Source: Burkholderiaceae bacterium
GTDB taxonomy: Bacteria > Pseudomonadota > Gammaproteobacteria > Burkholderiales > Burkholderiaceae_C
Reading direction: 5' to 3'
NCBI GenBank assembly: GCA_023260355.1
Contig: JALQVJ010000431.1
Span: forward strand, 1-8,626
Length of the DNA: 8,626 nucleotides
Under the pieces are notes generated by a model. It had not been told where the DNA came from, did no database searches, and saw nothing but the letters and a program-made list of their open reading frames with translations. Position 1 is the first letter of the stretch. Every line of letters begins with the position of its first letter. Of the stretch, positions 1 to 7,549 are shown piece after piece. Made by a program: the position numbers and the translations under genes.

Positions 1-1
1 C

Positions 2-301
2 CATGTGCGCGAGATCACCGATTTGGCAGCTGATCAGCGCGATCATTTTATGGCGGTCGTCTGGCGCGCCGAACAGGTGTTGCGCGATGTCATGCAACCA
101 GCCAAGGTCAATGTGGCCAGCCTAGGGAACGCCGTGCCTCACGTGCATTGGCACGTGGTCGCTCGGTTTGAAACCGACGCCCACTTCCCCGGCTCCATTT
201 GGTCTGCAGCACAGCGCAAACCCAGCGAGAGCGATATGGCCATGTGGCAAGACCGAGCACGTGGCTTGCCCGAGGCTTTGTTGGCTGCGTTTTCGGATTG
301 A
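2..301 (+). CDS. HIT-family (histidine triad) hydrolase, 3' part
   Basis: The frame is open from the left edge, so the first ~40-45 residues of a typical ~140-residue HIT protein are missing and the visible GTG at position 5 is not the true start. The histidine triad is plain: His-Val-His-Trp-His-Val-Val at 140-160, preceded by a Ser-Leu-Gly-Asn segment at about 119-130, which is the expected arrangement of the HIT active site. HIT proteins are cytoplasmic nucleotide hydrolases or transferases whose middle histidine attacks the alpha-phosphate of substrates such as AMP-amidates or dinucleoside polyphosphates. The substrate of this one cannot be read from sequence. The tail 'HFPGSIW' and what follows resemble the short HIT proteins of Burkholderiales. 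It ends 4 nt before the DUF971 gene and is probably co-transcribed with it. The family call is firm; the function is general only. Confidence 0.88.
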   Translation, partial: HVREITDLAADQRDHFMAVVWRAEQVLRDVMQPAKVNVASLGNAVPHVHWHVVARFETDAHFPGSIWSAAQRKPSESDMAMWQDRARGLPEALLAAFSD

Positions 302-305
302 TGCA

Positions 306-704
306 ATGAATACCTCTGCCGTTCCTGTTGAGTTGACCTTGCACCAATCGAGCAACCAGCTCGAGCTCGTCTATGCCAACGGTGAGTCACTTCGCATTCC
401 TGTCGAGTTGATGCGCGTGTTTTCTCCATCTGCGGAAGTGCAGGGCCACGGGCCGGGACAAGAGACGGTGCAGACGGGCAAGCGGGACGTGCGCATTGTG
501 TCGATTGAACCGGTGGGTCAATACGCGCTGCAACCCACGTTCAGTGACGGGCACAACAGTGGCCTTTTCACGTGGGCCCTGTTGGAACGCATGGGGCGAG
601 ACACAGCGCAATTCTGGGCACGCTATGAGGCGCAGTTGGCCCAAGCAGGCAAAGGAAGAGACGACCCCATGACGGCGACAGGCGGCTCGGCTTGTGGGTC
701 GTGA
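306..704 (+). CDS. DUF971 / GBBH-like N-terminal domain protein
   Basis: This is a 132-residue protein. The frame is open further upstream, but the ATG at 306 is chosen because it follows the HIT stop by 4 nt and gives the usual family N-terminus. The single domain spans roughly residues 8-100. It has the hallmark stretches 'FSPSAEVQGHGPGQ' (about residues 39-52), 'TGKRDVRI', 'IEPVGQYAL' and 'FSDGHNSGLFTW'. DUF971 resembles the N-terminal domain of gamma-butyrobetaine hydroxylase and also occurs fused to Mrp/HCF101-type iron-sulfur carriers, so a metal or Fe-S related role is often suspected; no activity is proven for stand-alone copies. The C-terminal ~25 residues are low-complexity and end in Gly-Ser-Ala-Cys-Gly-Ser. 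There is no clear Shine-Dalgarno sequence, so translation may be coupled to the HIT gene. It sits 30 nt upstream of ubiE. Confidence 0.85.
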   Translation: MNTSAVPVELTLHQSSNQLELVYANGESLRIPVELMRVFSPSAEVQGHGPGQETVQTGKRDVRIVSIEPVGQYALQPTFSDGHNSGLFTWALLERMGRDTAQFWARYEAQLAQAGKGRDDPMTATGGSACGS

Positions 705-734
705 TCGCTGCCCAATTGACATAAGATTTCCTCT

Positions 735-1463
735 ATGAGCAAAACCCATTTTGGATTCCAGACCGTCGACGAGTCGGTCAAGGCGCAAAAAGTCCGACAA
801 GTGTTTGACAACGTCGCCTCCAAGTACGACGTGATGAACGACTTGATGTCCGCGGGCATGCACCGACTGTGGAAGCGCTACACCTTGATGGTGGCCAATG
901 CACAGCCCGGGCACCATGTGCTGGACATCGCAGGTGGCACGGGTGATCTGTCGATCGGGTTTGCCAAAGATGTGGGGCCCTCTGGCACGGTCGTTCACAC
1001 AGACATCAATCAAGCCATGCTCAGTGAAGGGCGCAACCGATTGCTCGATCTAGGTGTGGTGCTGCCCACGGCGGTGTGTGATGCAGAGCACTTGCCTTTT
1101 GAGGACGAGCAGTTCGATCGAGTGAGCGTGGCCTTTGGTTTGCGCAATATGACGCACAAGGACGTGGCACTCGCCGAAATGCGACGAGTGCTCAAGCCAG
1201 GCGGAAAGCTCTTGGTCCTGGAGTTTTCAAAGGTCGCGCCGCCATTGACCAAGGCCTATGACTGGTATTCATTCAAGGTATTGCCCCTATTGGGCAAGTG
1301 GGTTGCCAATGACGCGGATAGTTATAGATACTTGGCAGAGTCCATCCGCATGCACCCTGACCAAGAGACGCTGAAGACCTTGATGAAAGATGCGGGGTTC
1401 AGGCATGTGGATGTGCACAACATGACGGCAGGGGTCGTCGCGTTGCACGTGGGAATCAAATAA
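735..1463 (+). CDS. ubiE: Demethylmenaquinone / 2-methoxy-6-polyprenyl-1,4-benzoquinol C-methyltransferase UbiE
   Basis: This 242-residue protein is close to the usual ~250 for UbiE. It is a class I SAM-dependent methyltransferase that adds the ring methyl group in ubiquinone biosynthesis (and in menaquinone biosynthesis where that exists), acting with the membrane-associated Ubi complex. Visible marks are the family N-terminus '[10 protein letters not shown]', '[14 protein letters not shown]' (residues 26-39), SAM motif I '[12 protein letters not shown]' (62-73), an acidic residue at the end of strand 2 (D90), the UbiE signature 'FGLRNMT' (134-140) and '[16 protein letters not shown]' (151-166). 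The start at 735 matches the family N-terminus. No good Shine-Dalgarno sequence precedes it. The genes downstream (Tim44-like, ubiJ, ubiB) form the rest of a ubi cluster. Confidence 0.97.
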   Translation: MSKTHFGFQTVDESVKAQKVRQVFDNVASKYDVMNDLMSAGMHRLWKRYTLMVANAQPGHHVLDIAGGTGDLSIGFAKDVGPSGTVVHTDINQAMLSEGRNRLLDLGVVLPTAVCDAEHLPFEDEQFDRVSVAFGLRNMTHKDVALAEMRRVLKPGGKLLVLEFSKVAPPLTKAYDWYSFKVLPLLGKWVANDADSYRYLAESIRMHPDQETLKTLMKDAGFRHVDVHNMTAGVVALHVGIK

Positions 1464-1473
1464 GAAGCAAATC

Positions 1474-1477
1474 GGAG
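1474..1477 (+). promoter_or_regulatory. Ribosome binding site GGAG of the Tim44-like gene
   Basis: GGAG lies 9 nt before the ATG at 1487. It is one of the few recognisable Shine-Dalgarno sequences here and fixes that start. An ATG at 1479-1481 sits closer to it but is in another frame. Confidence 0.55.
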
Positions 1478-1486
1478 AATGATCCA

Positions 1487-2482
1487 ATGAAAAAAGCGGT
1501 GGTGATTTTCAGCTTGGCGATGATGGTGTTGTCTACGCAAGAGGCGTTGGCCAAGCGGATCGGTGGCGGCATGTCATTTGGCCGCAGTTCACCCAACGTG
1601 ACCAATCGCTACCAAGCGCCGGCGAAACCTGCGCCCACACAAAACACCGCCAATAACGCCACGAGCCCAAGCAAGCAAGCGACCAACGGTGCCCCAACAG
1701 CGGCGCAACCCACGCGCTCGCGCTGGGGTGGCATGTTGGGTGGATTGGCCGCAGGCTTGGGTCTCGCGTGGCTGGCGTCGAGTCTTGGCTTGGGCGCCGA
1801 ATTCGGTCAAATTTTGTTGATCGCCCTGTTGGTGTTTGCTGCCATCTTTTTGATTCGGCGCTTTTTGGGTGGAGCGCGCGCGCCGCAGTACGCCGCACAA
1901 GGGGCTGGATCGGCACCAACCGCGCCCAGTTACAACCCCGGCCACGTCGGCAACGATGCCGCTGCTCGTCCTTGGGAGCAGTCCAACGCAGCGTTTGATA
2001 GCACCCCAGCAACAACGCAAGCTTCAGGGTCGATGATCGGCTCAGCCATCAGCCAAGGCGCGCCCGCCGCGGTCTTGAGCGGCAGTCAAAGTTGGGGCGT
2101 CCCCGACGGCTTTGATACAGAGGGCTTCTTGCGGGCCTGCAAGGACAACTTTGTGCAGTTGCAAGCGGCTTGGGATGCTTCCGATATCACCAAACTCAAG
2201 TCCTTGATGACCGACGAGATGTTGCGCGAGATTCAGCAGCAGTTGGTCGAGCGAGACGCCAACGCCCAAGGTCAGCCGAATGTCACGGAAGTGGTGTCAC
2301 TGGAGGCCAATCTGTTGGGGATTGAGGAACTGCCCGAGGAGTACATGGCCAGTGTCGAGTTCAGCGGCATGATCAAAGAGGACCCAAGGCAAGCGGCCAC
2401 ACCATTCCGCGAGGTTTGGAACATCATCAAATCCAAGCAACGCGGTGGCTGGGTTGTTGCCGGCGTTCAGGCGCTGGGATAA
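1487..2482 (+). CDS. Tim44-like domain protein, exported/membrane-anchored
   Basis: This is a 331-residue protein. Residues 1-22 form a signal peptide: two lysines, a hydrophobic core and a likely Ala-Leu-Ala cleavage site before K23. Next come 'RIGGGMSFGRSS' (24-35) and a linker rich in Ala, Pro, Asn and Thr (about 40-78). A Gly-rich hydrophobic segment (81-103) and a strong membrane helix (about 106-124) follow, then a second linker (130-200). The C-terminal Tim44-like domain (about 205-331) has the typical 'FLRACKDNFVQLQAAWD', 'MTDEMLREIQQQL' and a final 'GGWVVAGVQAL'. Tim44 domains in bacteria have a fold suited to binding lipids or hydrophobic ligands; the bacterial function is not settled. 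The gene lies 23 nt after ubiE and 46 nt before ubiJ, suggesting a tie to quinone or membrane-lipid handling (inference). Topology is uncertain because the first hydrophobic segment is weak. Confidence 0.88.
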   Translation: MKKAVVIFSLAMMVLSTQEALAKRIGGGMSFGRSSPNVTNRYQAPAKPAPTQNTANNATSPSKQATNGAPTAAQPTRSRWGGMLGGLAAGLGLAWLASSLGLGAEFGQILLIALLVFAAIFLIRRFLGGARAPQYAAQGAGSAPTAPSYNPGHVGNDAAARPWEQSNAAFDSTPATTQASGSMIGSAISQGAPAAVLSGSQSWGVPDGFDTEGFLRACKDNFVQLQAAWDASDITKLKSLMTDEMLREIQQQLVERDANAQGQPNVTEVVSLEANLLGIEELPEEYMASVEFSGMIKEDPRQAATPFREVWNIIKSKQRGGWVVAGVQALG

Positions 2483-2528
2483 TCCTCGCATTCAACTTCC
2501 TGAGCCCCACGCAGATGGTGGCTTCAAT

Positions 2529-3098
2529 ATGAAACAAGCCGCATCTCGATTATTTCAAATGGCCCCACCCCCGGCAGATCTGCCTTGGGCGGTGCTGGAC
2601 GGCCTGCAGCAAGCCGCGAGCCGTTTCAAGCCGCCGCAGTGGTTGGAGCATGAGGTGCACAACCGAGTGGTGCTTTTGGTCAATCACGTGCTGCAAGCTG
2701 AGTCGGAAGCGATGCAGCGGTTGGCTCGGCACAGCCACAAAACCATTCGGCTGCAGCTCAAACCGATTGAGGTGTGCTTGCGCATCACGCCGGTGGGCCT
2801 GCTCGAATGTGTGGCTGACGTTGGCACGCCGGACCTTTCGCTGGAACTCAAATCTGAGCGTTGGTCTGAGGTGGCGAAATCCGTCACAGGTGGCGAGCAA
2901 CCGGATGTACACCTCTATGGTGACGTGATGTTGGCTGCGGAAATTGGCTGGCTGAGAGAACACCTGCGGTGGGACATCGAGGAAGATTTGGCGCGCGTCC
3001 TGGGGGACGCGCCAGCGGCTGTGATCACCGATACGTTGCGCCGAGCCGTTGAAGGCGCGCGTGCTTTTGTCAAGCGTGCTGGAGTGGAGCCGGCATGA
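2529..3098 (+). CDS. ubiJ: Ubiquinone biosynthesis accessory factor UbiJ (SCP2 domain)
   Basis: This is a 189-residue protein counted from the ATG at 2529; E. coli UbiJ has 201. The frame stays open upstream into the end of the Tim44-like gene, but that extension looks non-coding, so the first ATG after the gap is preferred; the ribosome site is poor. UbiJ carries an SCP2 (sterol carrier protein-like) lipid-binding domain and helps the cytosolic Ubi complex handle hydrophobic quinone intermediates, together with UbiK. The SCP2-like part spans about residues 20-125: '[19 protein letters not shown]', a strand-rich middle with '[14 protein letters not shown]' and '[12 protein letters not shown]'. 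The helical C-terminus '[16 protein letters not shown]' is typical of UbiJ. Its stop overlaps the ubiB start by 4 nt (ATGA at 3095-3098), implying translational coupling. Identification rests on both sequence and position between ubiE and ubiB. Confidence 0.9.
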   Translation: MKQAASRLFQMAPPPADLPWAVLDGLQQAASRFKPPQWLEHEVHNRVVLLVNHVLQAESEAMQRLARHSHKTIRLQLKPIEVCLRITPVGLLECVADVGTPDLSLELKSERWSEVAKSVTGGEQPDVHLYGDVMLAAEIGWLREHLRWDIEEDLARVLGDAPAAVITDTLRRAVEGARAFVKRAGVEPA

Positions 3099-4651
3099 GG
3101 CATTGGGGGCGGGGCGCCTTTATTCTTTGGACGCTGTGGCGCTTCGGCCTGGATGACTTGCTGTTTCGCAGTATCCCCAGTCGATGGGCCCGGGTTGCAG
3201 GGCGATTGTTCAGGCTGGGGCGGCGTTGGGACACCACGCGCGGCGAGCGCATTCGCATGGCGCTTGAGGCTTTAGGGCCTATTTTTGTGAAGTTTGGCCA
3301 GGTCTTGTCGACGCGCCGCGATTTGCTGCCAGAGGATTTGGCGCAAGAGCTCGCCAAGTTGCAGGATCGGGTGCCACCGTTTTCGAGCGAGTTGGCGGTG
3401 GACACCATCGAGCGTGCATTGGGCGCTTCGATCGACGAGGTATTCCGTTCTTTTGATCGCGTCCCAGTGGCCAGTGCATCGATCGCCCAAGTGCATTTTG
3501 CTGTGTTGCACGACGGGCGGGAGGTGGCGGTCAAGGTGTTGCGCCCTGGGATGCTCGAGGTCATTGAGAAAGATCTCAGCCTCATGCGCAGCATGGCCAG
3601 TTGGGTCCAGCGATTGTCTGAGGATGGCCGGCGTTTGAAGCCGCGCGAGGTCGTGGCGGAGTTCGACAAGTATCTGCACGATGAGCTGGATCTGATCAAA
3701 GAGGCATCCAACGCCGCGCAGTTGCGCAGGAACATGCAGTCTTTGGGGCTGGTATTGATCCCCGAGATGCATTGGAATTGGTGTCGGGACAATGTCTTGG
3801 TCATGGAGCGCATGCACGGCCTGCCCATCAGCCGGGTACAAGCCCTCAGAGACGCGGGTGTGGACATCCCACAGTTGGCCAAGGACGGCGTCACGCTGTT
3901 TTTCACGCAGGTGTTTCGCGATGGCTTTTTCCATGCCGATATGCACCCGGGGAACATCCAGGTCTCGATCGCACCAGAGACTTTCGGTCGCTATATTTCA
4001 TTGGATTTCGGGATCGTAGGCACGCTCACCCCGAGCGACAAAGACTATCTGGCACAGAACTTTGCCGCCTTTTTCCGTCGGGATTACAAACGCGTCGCCG
4101 AGTTGCACGTTGAGAGTGGCTGGGTGCCGAAAGACACCCGGGTCGATGAGCTGGAGGGCGCCATCCGAGCCGTGTGCGAACCCTATTTTGACCGGCCACT
4201 GCGAGAAATTTCCCTTGGCATGGTGTTGATGCGCTTGTTCCAAGCGTCGCGCCGATTCCACGTCGAGATCCAACCGCAGTTGGTTTTGTTGCAAAAGACT
4301 TTGCTCAATATTGAGGGTCTGGGTCGGGATTTGGACCCCGACTTGGATTTGTGGTCGACCGCCAAGCCGTTTTTGGAAACATGGATGGCAGAGCAGTTGG
4401 GCCCCAAAAAACTCCTCGAGCAACTCCGGCAGGAAAGCCCCCACCTGATCAAGTGGTTGCCCGCGCTTCCCCGGCTGGTTGCGGACTTTTTGCAGCGTGA
4501 TATGGCAAGTGAGCGAGAGCAACTGACCCGGCTTCTGATTGCTCAACAGCGCACCAATCGCATCTTGACCCGGGCGGCATTGGTCACGGGTGGGGTGTTA
4601 TTGGCTTTGGTGGCGGTTCAACTGGGCGTTTTCCTCGGCTATTGGGGCTGA
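3095..4651 (+). CDS. ubiB: UbiB, ABC1/ADCK/UbiB-family atypical kinase-ATPase of ubiquinone biosynthesis
   Basis: This 518-residue protein is of normal family length. UbiB is a membrane-anchored atypical kinase-fold ATPase needed for ubiquinone synthesis, thought to help extract or present lipid intermediates to the Ubi complex. The diagnostic elements are present: the KxGQ motif 'KFGQ' (66-69), the Ala/Ser nucleotide loop 'ASASIAQVH' (126-134) that replaces a normal Gly-rich loop, the ATP-binding lysine in 'VAVKV' (K147), '[11 protein letters not shown]' (196-206), hinge 'VLVMERMHG' (234-242), the catalytic-loop-like 'FHADMHPGN' (279-287) and 'DFG' (304-306). A C-terminal membrane helix lies at about 492-515. 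The start overlaps the ubiJ stop. No key residue is missing. It is the last gene of the ubi cluster before a 132-nt gap. Confidence 0.97.
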   Translation: MRHWGRGAFILWTLWRFGLDDLLFRSIPSRWARVAGRLFRLGRRWDTTRGERIRMALEALGPIFVKFGQVLSTRRDLLPEDLAQELAKLQDRVPPFSSELAVDTIERALGASIDEVFRSFDRVPVASASIAQVHFAVLHDGREVAVKVLRPGMLEVIEKDLSLMRSMASWVQRLSEDGRRLKPREVVAEFDKYLHDELDLIKEASNAAQLRRNMQSLGLVLIPEMHWNWCRDNVLVMERMHGLPISRVQALRDAGVDIPQLAKDGVTLFFTQVFRDGFFHADMHPGNIQVSIAPETFGRYISLDFGIVGTLTPSDKDYLAQNFAAFFRRDYKRVAELHVESGWVPKDTRVDELEGAIRAVCEPYFDRPLREISLGMVLMRLFQASRRFHVEIQPQLVLLQKTLLNIEGLGRDLDPDLDLWSTAKPFLETWMAEQLGPKKLLEQLRQESPHLIKWLPALPRLVADFLQRDMASEREQLTRLLIAQQRTNRILTRAALVTGGVLLALVAVQLGVFLGYWG

Positions 4652-4696
4652 GGCTTCAAAAGTGGTCGACTTGCGCGCCAGCAAGTCTTGAAAGCC
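4652..4696 (+). repeat. Interrupted inverted repeat (hairpin) just after ubiB
   Basis: The inner stem GACTTGC (4668-4674) pairs perfectly with GCAAGTC (4681-4687) around a 6-nt loop. An outer arm GGCTTCAA (4652-4659) pairs with TTGAAAGCC (4688-4696) with one bulged A. Eight nt on the left side between the two stems are unpaired. It begins directly after the ubiB stop. No T-tract follows, so it is not a standard Rho-independent terminator. It could be an RNA 3'-end structure, or it could be chance. Confidence 0.4.
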
Positions 4697-4713
4697 CACG
4701 GCAAGCCTATAAT
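4688..4713 (+). promoter_or_regulatory. Candidate sigma70 promoter for the fmdB-type/DUF502/aspS unit
   Basis: A perfect TATAAT lies at 4708-4713 in the 132-nt gap after ubiB, in a short A/T-rich patch. The best upstream -35 match is TTGAAA (4688-4693), five of six consensus bases, but the spacer is only 14 nt. With a 16- or 17-nt spacer the -35 would be poor. Transcription would start near 4720, giving a leader of roughly 65 nt. The -10 is convincing; the -35 is not. Confidence 0.45.
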
Positions 4714-4783
4714 TAAGGGTTTTGCGTGCGGCGCCCCCCAACGGCGTGTCGCGGTCTTCGTCCTCCTGAGTCGAGAAGTTTCT

Positions 4784-5023
4784 ATGCCCATTTATGCGTA
4801 CCGGTGTACCACTTGTGGCCACACCAAAGATGTATTGCAGAAGCTGGCGGATGCGCCCTTGAGCACCTGCCCTGCTTGTGCCAAAGAGACCTTCACCAAG
4901 CAAGTCACGGCGGCTGGATTCCAATTGAAGGGATCAGGCTGGTATCAAACAGATTTCCGCGGCGGCTCTTCCGGCAGCTCAACGTCGAGCGAGAGTGCGT
5001 CCACGGGCGCGTCTGACGCGTGA
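4784..5023 (+). CDS. FmdB-family putative regulatory protein, CxxC zinc ribbon
   Basis: This is a 79-residue protein. The start at 4784 is chosen because 'MPIYAYRC' is the almost invariable N-terminus of the family; GAGAAG at 4773-4778 can serve as a ribosome site. Two Cys-x2-Cys knuckles (C8/C11 and C29/C32) form a small zinc ribbon. They are followed by 'GFQLKGSGWYQTDF' (about 45-58), another family mark, and a Ser/Gly/Thr-rich tail (60-79) that is probably disordered. The family is named after FmdB of the methylotroph amidase/formamidase locus, where a regulatory role was proposed; the function of this common short form is unknown. The frame is open further upstream, but that part is leader sequence. 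DUF502 follows at once, either overlapping by 4 nt or after 14 nt depending on its start. Confidence 0.92.
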   Translation: MPIYAYRCTTCGHTKDVLQKLADAPLSTCPACAKETFTKQVTAAGFQLKGSGWYQTDFRGGSSGSSTSSESASTGASDA

Positions 5024-5037
5024 TTCAAGGGTCTATT

Positions 5038-5691
5038 GTGGCGGCATTGCGCAAGTGGTTTTTGTCAGGCCTGTTGGTCTTGGTCCCGCTGGGCATCACG
5101 TTTTGGGTGCTCAATTGGGTGATCTCGACTTTGGACCTGACCTTGGCCATCTTGCCAGAGCATTGGCGGCCACTGTACTGGTTGGGTTTCCAGATTCCTG
5201 GCCTTGGCGTGATCTTTGCGCTGTTGGTGGTGCTGCTCATCGGCGCCTTGGCGTCGAACTTCATCGGCAACAAGTTGCTGGGATGGTGGGACCGCTTGCT
5301 CGGGCGCATCCCGGTGGTGCGCTCAATCTATTCGTCGGTCAAACAAGTATCTGACACGCTGTTCTCCGACAAAGGGAACGCGTTTCGCGAAGCCGTGTTG
5401 GTGCAGTGGCCACGCCCTGGCATGTGGACGGTTGCCTTTGTCACCGGCAAGCCCAGCCTCGCCGTGCAAGAGGGCGCACCGCAAGACGATTTCCTATGTG
5501 TCTATGTGCCCACAACACCCAACCCAACGAGTGGGTACATGGTGTTTGTGCGCAAGGATGAATGCAAGCGTCTCGATCTGAGTGTGGACGAGGCGCTGAC
5601 CTATGTGGTCTCGATGGGTGTCGTCGATCCGGCGACCAACACCAAGCGAAGCCGCACCCAACCAACGATACCTCTCGAACCGAGGGTTTGA
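5038..5691 (+). CDS. DUF502 family membrane protein
   Basis: This is a 217-residue protein if it starts at the GTG at 5038, which has AAGG 7 nt upstream and yields the family-like N-terminus (M)AALRKW. A GTG at 5020 overlapping the fmdB-type stop (GTGA) would add six residues but has no ribosome site. Two membrane segments are visible, about residues 8-28 and 50-72. They are followed by '[20 protein letters not shown]' (about 92-111), the conserved core of DUF502, then a soluble domain with '[17 protein letters not shown]', another conserved stretch. The C-terminus is polar and basic. DUF502 proteins are inner-membrane proteins of unknown biochemical function that recur near aspS in betaproteobacteria. 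The gene ends 22 nt before aspS, so the two are probably co-transcribed. Confidence 0.88.
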   Translation: MAALRKWFLSGLLVLVPLGITFWVLNWVISTLDLTLAILPEHWRPLYWLGFQIPGLGVIFALLVVLLIGALASNFIGNKLLGWWDRLLGRIPVVRSIYSSVKQVSDTLFSDKGNAFREAVLVQWPRPGMWTVAFVTGKPSLAVQEGAPQDDFLCVYVPTTPNPTSGYMVFVRKDECKRLDLSVDEALTYVVSMGVVDPATNTKRSRTQPTIPLEPRV

Positions 5692-5713
5692 GGCGAACCA
5701 AGAAAGTACTGAT

Positions 5714-7510
5714 ATGGCAATGCGAAGCAACTACTGCGGTCATGTGACCGAGGCCCTGATGGGGCAAGAGGTCACGCTGTGTGGGTGGGTGAACCGCCGC
5801 CGCGACCACGGTGGCGTCATTTTTGTCGACCTGCGCGATCGCGAGGGCTATGTGCAGGTGGTTTGTGACCCCGACCGTCCTGAGATGTTTGCCACGGCCG
5901 AGAGTTTACGCAATGAGTTTTGCGTGCAAATCAAAGGCTTGGTGCGCGCGCGTCCTGACGGCACGACCAACGACAACATTGCCAGCGGCAAGGTCGAGGT
6001 GTTGTGTCACGAACTCAACGTCTTGAACGCATCTGTCACACCACCGTTCATGTTGGACGACGACAACCTGTCCGAGACCACGCGCTTGACCCATCGGGTG
6101 TTGGACTTGCGTCGCCCAGCGATGCAAAAGAATCTGATGCTGCGCTACCGCGTCGCGATGGCTATCCGAACCTTCTTGGACTCCAATGGTTTTGTCGATA
6201 TTGAGACGCCAATGTTGACCAAGAGCACGCCTGAAGGCGCGCGCGACTATCTGGTACCGAGCCGCGTGCATGACGGGCACTTCTTTGCGTTGCCCCAGTC
6301 TCCACAGCTGTTCAAGCAGTTGTTGATGGTGGCAGGCTACGACCGCTACTACCAGATCACCAAGTGCTTTCGCGATGAGGATTTGCGTGCTGACCGGCAG
6401 CCTGAGTTCACGCAGATCGATATCGAGACCTCCTTTTTGGAGGAGCAAGAGATTCGCGACATGTTCCAAGACATGATCAGCAGCATGTTCAAAAATGTGT
6501 TGAACGTGGACTTGGGCGAGTTCCCAGTGATGCCCTACGCTGAAGCGATGCAAAGATTTGGTTCCGACAAGCCCGATTTGCGTGTGAAGATCGAGTTTGT
6601 TGAGCTCACAGACGTCATGAAAGACGTCGATTTCAAAGTCTTCTCGGCGCCAGCTCAGATGGCCAACGGCCGGGTCGCTGCGTTGTGTATCCGCGGGGGT
6701 GGTGCCATGCCCCGAAGCGAGATCGATGCATACACAGAGTTCGTCAAGATCTACGGTGCCAAGGGTTTGGCGTGGATCAAGGTCAATGACGTCGCGGCTG
6801 GTCGTGACGGCTTGCAAAGTCCGATCGTCAAGAACTTACACGATGCCGCGATTGCACACATCTTGGAGCGCACAGGCGCCCAAAACGGCGACATTATTTT
6901 CTTTGGCGCAGACAAGGCCAAGATCGTCAACGATGCATTGGGTGCGTTGCGTTTGAAAATCGGACACAGCGATTTGGCCAAAGCCAATGGCTTGTTTGAG
7001 GACCGCTGGGCGCCGATGTGGGTGGTCGATTTCCCCATGTTTGAGTTTGACGAGGACGAGGGGCGCTGGAATGCCGTGCACCACCCGTTCACTGCACCTA
7101 AAGACGGCCACGAAGACTTCATGGTCACCGACCCCGGTCGCTGCCTCTCAAAGGCCTATGACATGGTGCTCAATGGTTGGGAGATCGGTGGTGGTTCAGT
7201 CCGTATCCATCGCGCGGACGTTCAGCAAAAGGCCTTCGATGCGCTGCACATCAAGCCCGAAGAGGCACAAGTCAAGTTCGGCTTCTTGTTGGACGCTTTG
7301 CAATACGGTGCGCCACCGCACGGCGGCCTGGCATTTGGTTTGGATCGAATCGTGACGCTCATGACTGGTGCGGAGTCGATCCGTGACGTGATTGCCTTCC
7401 CCAAGACTCAGCGCGCACAGTGTTTGCTGACCGACGCGCCATCCGCTGTCGACGAGAAACAGCTGCGCGAGTTGCACATTCGACTGCGCAATATCCAGCA
7501 GCCGGCTTGA
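5714..7510 (+). CDS. aspS: Aspartyl-tRNA synthetase, bacterial type (probably non-discriminating)
   Basis: This class IIb synthetase has 598 residues, the normal bacterial length. It charges tRNA-Asp with aspartate in the cytoplasm. The start at 5714 gives the family N-terminus 'MAMRSNYCG'; an ATG two codons later is a possible alternative, and the open frame further upstream overlaps DUF502. Domains in order are the OB-fold anticodon-binding domain (about 1-110), the class II catalytic core split by the bacterial GAD insertion (about 280-420), and the C-terminal catalytic part. Motif 2 is '[14 protein letters not shown]' (219-232); motif 3 is 'GGLAFGLDR' (537-545). By my alignment, H32 ('RRDHGG') and G83 ('RPDGT') match the H31/G83 pair of the Pseudomonas aeruginosa enzyme, which also aspartylates tRNA-Asn, whereas E. 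coli has Leu and Lys there. So this enzyme probably also makes Asp-tRNA-Asn for GatCAB. It is the last gene of its unit and is followed by a strong terminator. Confidence 0.97.
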   Translation: MAMRSNYCGHVTEALMGQEVTLCGWVNRRRDHGGVIFVDLRDREGYVQVVCDPDRPEMFATAESLRNEFCVQIKGLVRARPDGTTNDNIASGKVEVLCHELNVLNASVTPPFMLDDDNLSETTRLTHRVLDLRRPAMQKNLMLRYRVAMAIRTFLDSNGFVDIETPMLTKSTPEGARDYLVPSRVHDGHFFALPQSPQLFKQLLMVAGYDRYYQITKCFRDEDLRADRQPEFTQIDIETSFLEEQEIRDMFQDMISSMFKNVLNVDLGEFPVMPYAEAMQRFGSDKPDLRVKIEFVELTDVMKDVDFKVFSAPAQMANGRVAALCIRGGGAMPRSEIDAYTEFVKIYGAKGLAWIKVNDVAAGRDGLQSPIVKNLHDAAIAHILERTGAQNGDIIFFGADKAKIVNDALGALRLKIGHSDLAKANGLFEDRWAPMWVVDFPMFEFDEDEGRWNAVHHPFTAPKDGHEDFMVTDPGRCLSKAYDMVLNGWEIGGGSVRIHRADVQQKAFDALHIKPEEAQVKFGFLLDALQYGAPPHGGLAFGLDRIVTLMTGAESIRDVIAFPKTQRAQCLLTDAPSAVDEKQLRELHIRLRNIQQPA

Positions 7511-7524
7511 TGCAAGTCCGATAG

Positions 7525-7549
7525 AAGCGCCCGTCAGGGCGCTTTTTTT
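7525..7549 (+). terminator. Rho-independent terminator after aspS
   Basis: AAGCGCCC (7525-7532) pairs with GGGCGCTT (7537-7544) around the loop GTCA, followed by a run of seven T (7543-7549). The stem is eight base pairs, mostly G/C, and begins 15 nt after the aspS stop. On the other strand the sequence after the hairpin is not T-rich, so it should act mainly on aspS. The right arm and T-run also encode the last residues of the convergent oxyR-type gene. Confidence 0.93.

Noticed and set aside
140..157. Perfect 7-bp inverted repeat CACGTGC-ATTG-GCACGTG
   Set aside because: It encodes the His-x-His-x-His active site of the HIT protein; repeated His and Val codons explain the symmetry. No regulatory role is supported.
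716..721. Perfect TTGACA just before ubiE as a -35 box
   Set aside because: Only 13 nt separate it from the ubiE ATG, so the -10 would fall inside the coding sequence, and no TATAAT-like hexamer is there. Treated as chance.
387..1013. Long - strand open frame opposite the DUF971 gene and ubiE
   Set aside because: It resembles no protein family I recognise and lies opposite two well-identified genes. It is an antisense shadow, as are other long - strand frames opposite ubiB and aspS.
2445..2528. N-terminal extension of ubiJ into the end of the Tim44-like gene
   Set aside because: The extra residues do not look like UbiJ, and the frame overlaps a conserved Tim44 C-terminus. The ATG at 2529 gives a normal length.
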